Part shown: in pieces, positions 33,610 to 42,459 of the stretch
Layout of the letters: the number at the start of each line of letters is the position of its first letter
Position numbering within the stretch: the first letter of the stretch is position 1
Assembly (NCBI GenBank): GCA_964612505.1
Contig: CAZTEX010000003.1
Coordinates: 50,315 to 114,314 of the forward strand
Direction of reading: 5' to 3'
DNA length: 64,000 bases
Origin: JAAZZY01 sp964612505
GTDB taxonomy: Bacteria; Chlamydiota; Chlamydiia; Chlamydiales; JAAZZY01
Position numbers and translations under genes: made by a program
Notes under the pieces: model-generated
Databases searched by the model: none
What the model was told of the DNA's origin: nothing
The model's input: only the letters and a program-made list of their open reading frames with translations

Positions 33610-34849
33610 CACCGTCCTTGCTTTGGCTCTTGTAGAAAATATTGCGATGCACAAAACAGGGATCTATCGATATGCAGAAAATTTAGCCAATCATTTAAGT
33701 CGTTTGCCCGAGGTGCAGCTTTCTTTTTATTCGATGTTAAATAAGCAAGAAATACGCTTGTGGCAAACAAAATTAAACCACCATGGGCTATTTCAAAATA
33801 TCCATTTGGTCAATCACTACCATCCTTTAAAAGCAAAAATAGATCGGATTAAACAAGAAATGAAAGAGGCCTCTAAAATAAAACGAATTTATTTAAAGGG
33901 GCTCTGTGAATCTTATCGTTTTTTTCAGAATAGTTCAGCAGCCCTTGCTGGAAGCTTTGGCGAGCAAGATCTTTTTTACTCCCCTTATCACCCCATTCCA
34001 AAAAGAATCAAAGATAAAAAGAATATCGGTTGCTTTACAATGGTGCATGATTTGATTCCTTTAAAGTATCCGGGCTTTTTTAAAGTAGACAAGAGAGGCT
34101 TTTTTAATAGTATTTTAAAAAAAGCAAAGCCCAATCATTTTTTTATCGCCCCATCGATCTCTACTAAATCAGATATTTGTCATTACTATTCAATCGACCC
34201 AAATAAAATTTTTGTAGTCGCTGGTGCTGTTCAAGATGAACTTTTTTATCCTGTCAAGGATCAGCAAGTCTTAAAAGAGACTCTTGAAAAATATCAAATT
34301 CAAGGCCCTTATATTTTAAGTTTAGCGACATTAGAACCACGAAAAAATATCCTTGCGTTAATCGATGCCTACATTGATTTAGTCCAGCAATATCCCTGGT
34401 TTGAACATAAACTTGTTTTAGGTGGAGCCAAAGGTTGGGGACTTGAAAATTTAAGGCAAAAGATAAAACCTTATGCAGATAAAATTATTCTCACAGGATT
34501 TATCAAAGAAACTGATTTAGCGGCTGTTTATAGTGGAGCTACCGCTTTTGTCTACCCCTCATTGTATGAAGGATTTGGCTTTCCCCCTTTAGAGGCCATG
34601 AAATGCCAAACTCCTGTGATTGTCTCCAGTAGCTCTTCTCTGCCTGAAATTGTGCAGAACGCAGGCCTCTACGTTAGCCCTACCAGCCCCGAAGATATTG
34701 CAAGTCAAATTTTAAAACTAATCAATAACCCCAGTTTGCAACAAGAGCTTAAAGATTTGGGCACAAAGCAAGCGGCAAAATATAGCTGGAGTCAAACAAC
34801 CCAAGAGACCTTTAAAGTTTTTGAAACAGGGTTACTCCAAGTACGTTGA
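33590..34849 (+). CDS. GT4 glycosyltransferase
   Basis: This 419-residue retaining glycosyltransferase has two Rossmann-like halves. The GT4 signatures are LSLATLEPRKNILALIDAY, AFVYPSLYEGFGFPPLEAMK with the catalytic E-x7-E pair, and TPVIVSSSSSLPEIV. The N-terminus (HKTGIYRYAENLANHL) is typical of mannosyl- or rhamnosyltransferases of O-antigen clusters, but the sugar is not known. Its start overlaps the GT9 gene by 20 bases. It is the last gene of the cluster on this strand and overlaps the convergent pyrophosphorylase gene by 18 bases. Confidence 0.87.
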   Translation: MKILFDSTVLALALVENIAMHKTGIYRYAENLANHLSRLPEVQLSFYSMLNKQEIRLWQTKLNHHGLFQNIHLVNHYHPLKAKIDRIKQEMKEASKIKRIYLKGLCESYRFFQNSSAALAGSFGEQDLFYSPYHPIPKRIKDKKNIGCFTMVHDLIPLKYPGFFKVDKRGFFNSILKKAKPNHFFIAPSISTKSDICHYYSIDPNKIFVVAGAVQDELFYPVKDQQVLKETLEKYQIQGPYILSLATLEPRKNILALIDAYIDLVQQYPWFEHKLVLGGAKGWGLENLRQKIKPYADKIILTGFIKETDLAAVYSGATAFVYPSLYEGFGFPPLEAMKCQTPVIVSSSSSLPEIVQNAGLYVSPTSPEDIASQILKLINNPSLQQELKDLGTKQAAKYSWSQTTQETFKVFETGLLQVR

Positions 34850-36166
34850 TGAAAAGATTTGCTTTTGACGCCAGCGTTGAATCAGTTCTTCCGTAGGGTA
34901 ATAAAACTGAGCGCTCAGCTCAAGAGGACCCTCTGGAGCGATGCACTGACTAATCATTTGATATATTTTTTTCTCTTTTCGGATTAAAGCTTCACGGACA
35001 GATTGAGGATTATTTTCTCCTTCAATCGCTTTTAGGGGAGCAAAAATATCTTCTCTTAAGTAATTCAAAACAGTTGTCTTTTTGGCGTATGGAAGGGCAT
35101 CAAAAAGGTAAGTTTCAAATTTCCAGGCATTGGGTTTAGTAGGAATTACTATTTTTTGCGTCTTAAAATCATAATAAGGACATTTTTTTTGCGCTTTATG
35201 CAAAGGCAAAGAGAGTTTGGCTATTTTTTCTATAAACTCTAAAGAAGTTGCTAAAAGGCTTAAGTTAGCTAAAGGCTCTTCTTCAAAAAGAAGGTCTTTG
35301 GGGATTTCTGAATACTCAATGACGTAAGGAAGCTCTTCACGCTCTACAATAATGCCTACTTTTTCTTCAGGATGAGCTCGCTGGCAACATTTCAAAACAA
35401 CATCGCTTTGCGTAGAGCTGAGAGCTCCAATCATTTCAAAGTCAAAAGGGTCAGCTAGAGGATTATCTATTAAGACGATATTGAGATATTGGATTCCTAG
35501 CTGCTTCCATTTATTTTTGACCGGATGATTACAAAATGATTCAAACACAGATCCATTTCCACTGGGTCCTTTGGCGATTTGTCTCTCATCTTGAAAAAGT
35601 AGTTGCTTGTTAAAGTCAATAAAAGGGAGCTCAGCTTGGACAAAAAAATCAATTTGTTCTTTTTTTAGGCCAAAATAATGATGATCGATAAAATGTTTGC
35701 GAGTTTCTAAATCATTAGAGGGGGAAGTCATGATAGCCAATTGGAGAGTTTGCTTAAAAAAAAGGCTTGCTGCAGCGACTTTTTCGGCAAAGATTTGAAA
35801 AAGGTTTTTTTGCTTGATTGCTGAAATAGGGTAGGTTCCTTTGGGGCCTAGATGATTGAGGCGGGTCCCTTGTCCGCCAGCAATTAAAAGACATCCGACG
35901 AGCCCTTGTTTCATTTTTTTGAAACCCTCTTCTTGTCTTTTGGCATCACCAGCTTTCTCTGCCTTGTCAAAACGACCGATATTCATCTTTTGAAATGGAT
36001 CGCTTTGAAGAAGATTGATTTGCTCATCAAGAACTTCAAGGTCAATCTGTAAAATAGCTTGATCTAAGCGCTCAAAATCAGTTAAGTTAGAAAAGAAATC
36101 GTGTAGATTTAGTTTTTTTTTCGATTTTAAATGTTGCATGATTGGGTGCATAAAAGTGTTAAGCAA
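34832..36166 (-). CDS. UDP-sugar pyrophosphorylase, eukaryotic AGX/UDPGP type (CT715-like)
   Basis: This 444-residue enzyme belongs to the UDPGP family, which makes UDP-GlcNAc or UDP-glucose from UTP and the sugar 1-phosphate. The nucleotide-binding motif is GGQGTRLNHLGPKGTYPISA. LAIMTSPSNDLETRKHF and the lysine in the RAHPEEKVGII segment follow the family pattern. In Chlamydia the homologue CT715 lies beside gpsA (CT714). Here a plus-strand glycosyltransferase separates them. Such eukaryote-like pyrophosphorylases are a known chlamydial feature. Whether the substrate is GlcNAc-1-P or Glc-1-P cannot be decided by eye. Confidence 0.87.
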   Translation of the reverse strand: MLNTFMHPIMQHLKSKKKLNLHDFFSNLTDFERLDQAILQIDLEVLDEQINLLQSDPFQKMNIGRFDKAEKAGDAKRQEEGFKKMKQGLVGCLLIAGGQGTRLNHLGPKGTYPISAIKQKNLFQIFAEKVAAASLFFKQTLQLAIMTSPSNDLETRKHFIDHHYFGLKKEQIDFFVQAELPFIDFNKQLLFQDERQIAKGPSGNGSVFESFCNHPVKNKWKQLGIQYLNIVLIDNPLADPFDFEMIGALSSTQSDVVLKCCQRAHPEEKVGIIVEREELPYVIEYSEIPKDLLFEEEPLANLSLLATSLEFIEKIAKLSLPLHKAQKKCPYYDFKTQKIVIPTKPNAWKFETYLFDALPYAKKTTVLNYLREDIFAPLKAIEGENNPQSVREALIRKEKKIYQMISQCIAPEGPLELSAQFYYPTEELIQRWRQKQIFSSTYLE

Positions 36167-36193
36167 GTAAAATAGTGTTTAATTGTTAATAAT

Positions 36194-37330
36194 ATGAAAA
36201 TCATTTATCCATACAACGAAATATTGCCCCTCAAAAAAGCGCATGACGCTTACATTATTCGCAATTGCGCAGCCTTAGCTGCTTGTGGACTTGATGTCAC
36301 TTTGCTCTGTGGAAAGGGCTCTCTTTCAAAATCTGAACTTTTTTCATTTTATAAGATAGATGCAAATAATCCACTAAAAATTGTCCAACTACCTATTTTA
36401 AGAAAAAATAACATTTTTCATCTTAATTGGAATTTTGTCTTTTTTTGGTTCGCTTATCGCTACATTGCAAGACACCAGCCTGATATCGTGATGTTTTCAG
36501 TCCTCAAGCAAGCTGATTTTTTATTAAAAAGAAAATTAAAAGATTGCCATTATGTTTATGAAGTACATCAATTGCAATGGTATCCGACTCTTGGGCCCGA
36601 TCTAAATTTAAATAAAGTTCGCTGGGAACGCTCTATTCTCAATCGCTGCGATTTAGTAACCACCACGACCGAAGCTCTCAAGAAAATCCTTTCAGTCTAT
36701 CCCTATGGTTTAAAAAGCCGCATTGAAACAATTTCTTTGGCCTGTGATTTTGATCCATTAGGAAACAAAAACACATCCCCCCCCTTAAAGTTATATTATA
36801 TAGGACAGCTTTATACAAAACAGGGGATCCATCATCTCTTAGATGCGCTAAAAAAAGTGGAGGGAATAGAGCTTAATATTGTGGGAGGAAAATCTTTGCA
36901 GATCGCCCATTATGAAAGTTACTGCCAGAAAAATAACCTTTCACATAAGGTGATTTTTAAAGGTTTTATTGCACCAGATCAGTTTCAGACAGAATTAAAA
37001 GATGCAGATGCTTTTGTCACAACCTTTGAAAATACAGAAAGAATGCCTTATGTGGCCCACACTAAAATATATGAATATTTAGCACTGCAAAAACCGATCA
37101 TCGCTCCTAATTTAGATATTGTTAAAGAGCATGCATCTTTTGGTTTATTGACTTATAATGATCACGATGAAGAATCACTGATCAAGTGTTTAAAAAAATT
37201 GCAAGACCCAGAAGTTTACAAGGGTTTGCAAGATGAGATGCAAAAAAATAAAATCTTTTCTTGGCAAGAGCGAGGGCAGATGATTCAAAAAATTTTAAAA
37301 GAGAATAAAGCTCTTTCGGTAGCAAAGTGA
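36194..37330 (+). CDS. GT4 glycosyltransferase
   Basis: This 378-residue glycosyltransferase has a GT4-type C-terminal domain with LYYIGQLYTKQGIHHLLDAL (sugar-nucleotide site entry), VTTFENTERMPYVAHTKIYEYLALQKPIIA and the E-x7-K/E region. The opening KIIYPYNEILPLKKAHDAYI aligns with the N-terminal GxG-type loop of the fold. Its acceptor is unknown. It is divergent from the pyrophosphorylase by 27 bases and 12 bases ahead of gpsA, so it and the gpsA-nnr-phosphatase genes may form a unit. It is an insertion into the CT715-CT714 pair. Confidence 0.85.
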   Translation: MKIIYPYNEILPLKKAHDAYIIRNCAALAACGLDVTLLCGKGSLSKSELFSFYKIDANNPLKIVQLPILRKNNIFHLNWNFVFFWFAYRYIARHQPDIVMFSVLKQADFLLKRKLKDCHYVYEVHQLQWYPTLGPDLNLNKVRWERSILNRCDLVTTTTEALKKILSVYPYGLKSRIETISLACDFDPLGNKNTSPPLKLYYIGQLYTKQGIHHLLDALKKVEGIELNIVGGKSLQIAHYESYCQKNNLSHKVIFKGFIAPDQFQTELKDADAFVTTFENTERMPYVAHTKIYEYLALQKPIIAPNLDIVKEHASFGLLTYNDHDEESLIKCLKKLQDPEVYKGLQDEMQKNKIFSWQERGQMIQKILKENKALSVAK

Positions 37331-37342
37331 GGAGAACAACTA

Positions 37343-38344
37343 ATGAAGATCGGTTATCTGGGAGCAGGAACATGGGGAGTTTGTTTAGCAGATCTCTTAG
37401 CGAGAAAAGGACATAAAGTTGTTGTTTGGTGCCGCCGGCAAGCACTGGCAGATTTACTCAATAGCACTAAAGAACACCCCCATCTGCCAGGTTTTAAAAT
37501 TCATAAAACAATTAAATTTACGACAAATCTTCTTGAAACATTGCAAGATGTTGATTTTGTCGTAGAGAGTGTAACTTCCTCAGGAATTCGTCCTGTTTTT
37601 CAACAAATCAAAGCTTTGAAACTGAATTTAAGTTGTCCCATTGTTTTAACTTCCAAAGGAATAGAGCAAAACACAGGTCTTTTGCTTCTCGATGTTGTTA
37701 TTGATGAACTAGGAGAAAAATATAAATCTTATCTTGGTTTTTTAAGTGGTCCTAGCCACGCAGAAGAGGTTATTAAGCAAGCGCCTACCACTGTGGTTTG
37801 TGCTGCTTTTGAGCCAGAGATTACCCATCGAATACAAGATTTATTTGTTACGGATACTTTTAGAGTTTATCCCAACCACGATATCAAAGGCGTTGAATTT
37901 GGCGGAGCGATGAAAAACATCATAGCCATTGCTTGTGGAGCTTCTGATGGTTTAGGCTTTGGAGTCAATTCTAAAGCAGCTTTAATGACCCGAGGGCTCC
38001 ATGAAATAAGAAAGCTCGCAATTGCTAAACAATGCCGCGCTGAAACGATTAATGGCCTTGCAGGTATGGGAGATCTTTGTGTGACCTGCTTTTCTAGCTT
38101 AAGTCGTAATTATCGCTTTGGTCTTTTAATTGCCAAAGGTAGAACAATGGAAGAGGCTAAAAAGGAAATTGGCATGGTGGTAGAAGGAGCCTATACTTGC
38201 GTGTCTGCCATGCAAATAGGAAAAGAAATGGGAGTGCCATTGCCTATCACAGAAGCTGTCTATAAAGTGTTATATCAAAATGTTGCTCCCAAAGAAGCTG
38301 TCAAAGCTCTTCTTATGAGAGAGGTCAAAGAGGAACATTTATAA
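37343..38344 (+). CDS. gpsA: Glycerol-3-phosphate dehydrogenase [NAD(P)+]
   Basis: This 333-residue enzyme makes sn-glycerol 3-phosphate for phospholipids. It begins with the NAD-binding GYLGAGTWGVCLADLLARKG. LTSKGIEQNTG, FLSGPSHAEEV, the catalytic Lys in FGGAMKNIIAIACGASDGL and NSKAALMTRGLHEI are all present. GAGGAGAACAACTA precedes the ATG. The length is normal. It is directly followed, with no gap, by the NAD(P)HX repair gene. CT714 is the C. trachomatis equivalent. Confidence 0.97.
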   Translation: MKIGYLGAGTWGVCLADLLARKGHKVVVWCRRQALADLLNSTKEHPHLPGFKIHKTIKFTTNLLETLQDVDFVVESVTSSGIRPVFQQIKALKLNLSCPIVLTSKGIEQNTGLLLLDVVIDELGEKYKSYLGFLSGPSHAEEVIKQAPTTVVCAAFEPEITHRIQDLFVTDTFRVYPNHDIKGVEFGGAMKNIIAIACGASDGLGFGVNSKAALMTRGLHEIRKLAIAKQCRAETINGLAGMGDLCVTCFSSLSRNYRFGLLIAKGRTMEEAKKEIGMVVEGAYTCVSAMQIGKEMGVPLPITEAVYKVLYQNVAPKEAVKALLMREVKEEHL

Positions 38345-39865
38345 ATGAAAGTCATTTCAGCCAAAAATATGGCTGCTCTTGAAAAAAAAGCATTTGAGAG
38401 AGGGGCAAGTGACGACATACTGATGCAGAGAGCAGCTTTAGGTGTAGCAAACATTCTCTCTTTTTATGTCGATTCTCACAATCTTGAAAAAAAAGTCACT
38501 TTGCTTGCAGGAAAAGGAAACAATGCTGCAGATGGTTTTTGTGCAGCTCTTTTTCTTCTGGAAGAGGGTTTTGAAGTAGATGCTTATCAAATAGCTCCAT
38601 TGCATGAGTGTAGCCCCCTTTGTCAAAAATATGGCAACGCATTTAAAGAGCAAGGTGGTAAAATCTACTTTATCCAATCAGCTCATGAGATCTTATTACC
38701 AGAGTCAGGAGTCTTACTCGATGGTATTTTAGGGACCGGTTTTAAAGGAAAAGTCAGTGACCCGTTAATTCAAATCTTTGATAAAATCAACGATTCATCA
38801 GTCCCCATTTTTTCTATCGACATCCCTTCAGGGGTTTGTGGAGACACCGGCATTGTAGAAGATTCTGCTGTTGTTGCAGACTATACTCTCTTTTTAGCCC
38901 TTCCTAAAAAAGGGTTCTTTTTTCACCAAGGTTGGGATCATGTTGGCAAACTAATTTACGTAGACTTGGGCCTTGATCAAAAACTAATCGATGAGACTGT
39001 AGCGGAGTTAGAAATAGTAACAATCGAAGATTGCCATCCTCTTCTTCCACCTGTAAAGCGCACCCGTCATAAATATCAGGCGGGCTATGTAGCAGGATTT
39101 TGTGGTTCCAAAGGGATGATGGGGGCCGCAGCACTTTCAGGAATGGGAGCTTTGCGCGCGGGGGCCGGGATTGTTAAGATCATTAGTTTGCAAGAAGAGG
39201 CTCAAAACTTTTTGTATTATCCAGAGCTCATCCACAAAAATTTTGGCTTTAATGAGCGTAGTCAAATTCTTGAATATATCGCCAAAGCGAATGCGATTTA
39301 TTTAGGCCCTGGCATTGGACAAGAAAAAGAAACAGAGCAATTTATTTGCTGGCTTCTTCAGCATATTGATAAACCGTGCGTAATTGATGCAGATGGGCTC
39401 AACATCATGGCAAAGTATTCCATCAAACCACCCAAAGAGGCTATTTTAACCCCTCATCATGGCGAAGCTGTAAGGTTACTAAACTTAAGCAAAGACTCTT
39501 CTTTAGAGGCGCTTTTGCAAGCATGCCAAGCTTACGTAAATCTTCATGAGGTGGTTCTGATTTTAAAAGGGGGACCTACGTTTATTTTTGCAAAGCATCA
39601 TATTCCTTTCGTTTGCGCAGTAGGTGACCCTGGGATGGCTACTGCAGGTACCGGAGATGTTTTAACAGGTGTTTTAACCGGCTTACTGGCTCAAGAATAC
39701 ACAGGCTCTTACAATGTTGCCAAGCTGGGTACTTATCTTCATGGTAAAGCAGGAGAACTTGCTGCTGAAAAGAAAACATCATATGCGATGATTGCGACAG
39801 ATTTATTGAAAATGATCTACCATGCTTGGAATTATCTATTAAATCCTGATGCGAGTGAATTGTGA
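38345..39865 (+). CDS. nnr: Bifunctional NAD(P)H-hydrate repair enzyme (epimerase plus dehydratase)
   Basis: The 506 residues combine an N-terminal NAD(P)HX epimerase (YjeF_N; AGKGNNAADGFCAALFLLEE, then SIDIPSGVCGDTG) and a C-terminal ADP-dependent NAD(P)HX dehydratase (carbohydrate-kinase fold; AGYVAGFCGSKGMMGAA, and the signature VGDPGMATAGTGDVLTGVLT). Together they repair damaged hydrated NAD(P)H. The ATG starts the base after the gpsA stop, and the neighbour also uses NAD(P)H. The fused form is standard in bacteria. Confidence 0.95.
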   Translation: MKVISAKNMAALEKKAFERGASDDILMQRAALGVANILSFYVDSHNLEKKVTLLAGKGNNAADGFCAALFLLEEGFEVDAYQIAPLHECSPLCQKYGNAFKEQGGKIYFIQSAHEILLPESGVLLDGILGTGFKGKVSDPLIQIFDKINDSSVPIFSIDIPSGVCGDTGIVEDSAVVADYTLFLALPKKGFFFHQGWDHVGKLIYVDLGLDQKLIDETVAELEIVTIEDCHPLLPPVKRTRHKYQAGYVAGFCGSKGMMGAAALSGMGALRAGAGIVKIISLQEEAQNFLYYPELIHKNFGFNERSQILEYIAKANAIYLGPGIGQEKETEQFICWLLQHIDKPCVIDADGLNIMAKYSIKPPKEAILTPHHGEAVRLLNLSKDSSLEALLQACQAYVNLHEVVLILKGGPTFIFAKHHIPFVCAVGDPGMATAGTGDVLTGVLTGLLAQEYTGSYNVAKLGTYLHGKAGELAAEKKTSYAMIATDLLKMIYHAWNYLLNPDASEL

Positions 39866-39867
39866 CA

Positions 39868-40410
39868 ATGAATTCCACCAAAGAATTTTATTTTTTAAGG
39901 CATGGACAAACCGATTTTAATGTACACCCTGATAAGATCTCTTTAGATCATCCAAAAGAGACCCCATTAAATAAGAAAGGACAGATTCAAGCTTTGAAAA
40001 TAGCTCCCCTAGTTCAAAAGCTACCAATCCACTCTATTTATACAAGTCCGATGAAGAGGGTCGAAGAAACCTTTGATATTCTTTTTTTAGGAAAAGAAAG
40101 GCAAAAAGAGATAGTGACGGAGTTTGATGAATGTGATTCACAAACGTGGAGAGAAATGATAGGATTTCAAATCAAGTCATCACCTCAAGTAAGTGCTTTT
40201 ATCTATCGAATTAAGCTAGGATTAGAGAAGGTGTTATCTAACTCTGTACCTTCATTAGTGATTGCTCATGGGGGAACGCACTGGGCTTTTTGTTATTTAT
40301 TAGGTATTAAACAACACGATTGGCTCATTGATAATTGTAAATTAGTCCGCTTTTATGCTTCTTCTAATGAGAGTTGGGCTGTAGATAATGAGATGATATT
40401 CTCAAATTAA
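39868..40410 (+). CDS. Histidine phosphatase family protein
   Basis: This protein of about 180 residues has the phosphohistidine motif FLRHGQTDFN near the N-terminus, the second-Arg segment SIYTSPMKRVEETF and the distal catalytic His in VIAHGGTHWAFC. The expected acid-donor loop is FDECDSQTWREM. The family includes phosphoglycerate mutases and small-molecule phosphatases, and the substrate is unresolved. The frame could also begin at a GTG at 39862 that overlaps the nnr stop; the ATG six bases on is the likelier start. No strong Shine-Dalgarno is seen, so coupling to nnr is likely. Confidence 0.83.
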   Translation: MNSTKEFYFLRHGQTDFNVHPDKISLDHPKETPLNKKGQIQALKIAPLVQKLPIHSIYTSPMKRVEETFDILFLGKERQKEIVTEFDECDSQTWREMIGFQIKSSPQVSAFIYRIKLGLEKVLSNSVPSLVIAHGGTHWAFCYLLGIKQHDWLIDNCKLVRFYASSNESWAVDNEMIFSN

Positions 40411-40431
40411 GATACATTTTTTAGGAGCCTT

Positions 40432-40875
40432 ATGTCGACAATTATTAAAAGTCAAAAATCAAAAGCAATTCTAAATGTCTATCTTGTCTTAAAAAAAGAC
40501 AATCAAGTTTTACTTTCACTAAGAAAAAATACCGGTTATTTTGACAATTTTTACTGTTTTGTCGCAGGACATGTTGAAGAAAATGAGTCGGCAATAGCTG
40601 CTTTAATAAGAGAAGCCAAAGAAGAAATCGATATTGAAATTACCCCTAGTAACCTAAAAATGAAATGCGCGATCCATCGAAAAACGGATCGCAACAATGT
40701 GGATTTCTTTTTTGAGTGCACAAAGTGGAAAGGGGAAATTATTAATAATGAGCCAGAAAAGTGTGGTCACTTGCAATTTTTTAATTTAGATGCATTACCT
40801 AGCAATATCATTCCCTTTATTGCAAAAGTTCTTACAACCTCTAAAGAGGATTTTTATTTGGAAGAAGGTTGGTAA
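40432..40875 (+). CDS. Nudix hydrolase
   Basis: This 147-residue protein has the Nudix box GHVEENESAIAALIREAKEE (consensus Gx5Ex7REUxEExGU), with all acidic metal ligands present and Asp replacing the final Gly. The N-terminal NVYLVLKKDNQVLLSLRKNT matches 8-oxo-dGTPase or general nucleotide-sanitising relatives. Substrate unknown. AGGAG lies before the ATG. It lies 21 bases after the histidine phosphatase and probably ends this run of small hydrolase genes. Confidence 0.9.
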   Translation: MSTIIKSQKSKAILNVYLVLKKDNQVLLSLRKNTGYFDNFYCFVAGHVEENESAIAALIREAKEEIDIEITPSNLKMKCAIHRKTDRNNVDFFFECTKWKGEIINNEPEKCGHLQFFNLDALPSNIIPFIAKVLTTSKEDFYLEEGW

Positions 40876-41094
40876 AATCGATCCCCTCTAGGCATCCATA
40901 AACCAAATTAACCCTCTCTTAAGAAGCTTACGGGGCAATTTGGGCTCAGTGAAAAAGGGATTTAGGTGTAAAAACTCCAAAATCATAACGTGTTGCTTGT
41001 TAGTGGTTTGTTGTGTTTATTTTTGAAATTTGAATTTTCTATTTTCATTTTTCAATGTTTTTTGTATATTTATGTTAGAAATTTGAACTAAAGA

Positions 41095-42261
41095 ATGATC
41101 CAAAGACAGCTCAAAAAAAAATTAATAGACCTAGCCAAATCCTACCCTGTTTTAGCTCTTACAGGACCTAGGCAATCTGGCAAAACGACCCTCGTCAAAG
41201 AGATATTTTCTAAGACTCATAAGTATGTCAATTTAGAGAATCTCGATATGAAAGAGTATGCAAAAAGCGACCCTAGAGCTTTTTTAGAAGAATATGGTGA
41301 TGGGGTTATCATAGATGAAGCGCAAAATGCGCCTGGTCTATTTTCTTATATTCAAACCTATGTCGATGAAAAAAAACAGCCGGCTCAATTTATTTTGACC
41401 GGCTCTCAAAATTTTTTGCTTCACGCACAGATCTCACAATCTTTAGCTGGGCGTGTTGCTCTCTTTCATTTACTTCCTTTGAGTCTTTCTGAAATGATTG
41501 AGGCTAATCTTTCATTAACCTGTTTAGAAGAGCTTTTGTTCTCAGGTTGTTATCCTCGTGTCATTTGTGATCAGTTTGAACCCACCGCTTGGTATGGAAA
41601 CTACTTTAAAACATACATAGAGAGAGATGTTCGTACTATGCAAAATATTCAAGATTTAGGCACTTTTCAAACATTTGTGAAGATGTGCGCTGCTAGAGTG
41701 GGACAGCTTTTAGATCTCACAGCTTTAGGTAATGATTGTGGGATCTCTCATACAACAGCTAGAGGCTGGATTAATATTTTAGAGGCCAGTTTTATTTTGT
41801 TTCGTTTGCAACCTCACCATACAAATTTCAATAAAAGACTTGTTAAATCACCAAAGCTATTTTTTTATGATACTGGGCTGCTGTGCTATTTGCTAAATGT
41901 AGATTCTGCTCAATTATTATATACACACCATCTACGAGGAGGAATTTTTGAATCTTTTGTCATCTCAGAATTAATGAAAAATCGACTCAATGCCAACAAA
42001 GATCCTTCGATTTATTTTTGGAGAGATCATCAGGGAAATGAAGTAGACTGTCTTATCGAAGAAGGTGAGACTCTTATTCCAATCGAAATCAAATCAGCTA
42101 AAACAATCAATTCGAGTTTCTTTTCCGGCTTAACATATTGGAATGATCTTGCAAAAGAAAGTACAAAAAAGGGTTTTTTAGTCTACGCAGGAGAACAGGG
42201 GCAAAATCGATCGCAAGCTGAAGTTCTGAGTTGGAAGAAGATTTCAGAAATTAGCAAGTAA
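41095..42261 (+). CDS. DUF4143/AAA_14-family ATPase
   Basis: This 388-residue ATPase has Walker A GPRQSGKTT (24-32), Walker B GVIIDEAQNAP and sensor ILTGSQNFLL. A linker (LPLSLSEM) is followed by the DUF4143 domain (ERDVRTMQNIQDLGTFQTF, FYDTGLLCYLL, and the nuclease-like EVDCLIEEGETLIPIEIKS). The C-terminal part has the PD-(D/E)xK-like pattern ExD...E-x-K (GNEVDCLIEE, IEIKSA). Such genes are widely transferred between bacteria and have no defined role. It stands alone between 219-base and 198-base gaps, a pattern that fits acquisition. Confidence 0.87.
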   Translation: MIQRQLKKKLIDLAKSYPVLALTGPRQSGKTTLVKEIFSKTHKYVNLENLDMKEYAKSDPRAFLEEYGDGVIIDEAQNAPGLFSYIQTYVDEKKQPAQFILTGSQNFLLHAQISQSLAGRVALFHLLPLSLSEMIEANLSLTCLEELLFSGCYPRVICDQFEPTAWYGNYFKTYIERDVRTMQNIQDLGTFQTFVKMCAARVGQLLDLTALGNDCGISHTTARGWINILEASFILFRLQPHHTNFNKRLVKSPKLFFYDTGLLCYLLNVDSAQLLYTHHLRGGIFESFVISELMKNRLNANKDPSIYFWRDHQGNEVDCLIEEGETLIPIEIKSAKTINSSFFSGLTYWNDLAKESTKKGFLVYAGEQGQNRSQAEVLSWKKISEISK

Positions 42262-42402
42262 CTAAAAATTGCAATAGATCGATTTTATTCGTTTTTTTCA
42301 TAATTTATTTAAAGTAAGATTAATAGAGCCATTTTAATAGGATTTAGATCTATTCTTAAAACCCACTGCCCCCATTAATTTTTTAGTTCATCACAAGAAT
42401 TC

Positions 42403-42431
42403 TTGACACATCGTAATCAACCCTTTATATA
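42403..42431 (+). promoter_or_regulatory. Consensus sigma-70-type promoter of the Yip1-like gene
   Basis: A perfect TTGACA (42403-42408), an exact 17-base spacer, and TATATA (42426-42431) stand upstream of the GTG at 42460. Transcription would begin near 42438, leaving about 22 bases with AAAGGA as Shine-Dalgarno. The -35 box overlaps an in-frame TTG, which excludes that codon as the start. Confidence 0.8.
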
Positions 42432-42459
42432 TTCAAATAAAATTTTAAAGGATTTTTCT

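Noticed and set aside
40876..41094. Possible RNA gene or remnant in the 219-base gap before the DUF4143 gene
   Set aside because: No stable fold, tRNA motif or coding frame could be recognised; only AT-rich sequence.
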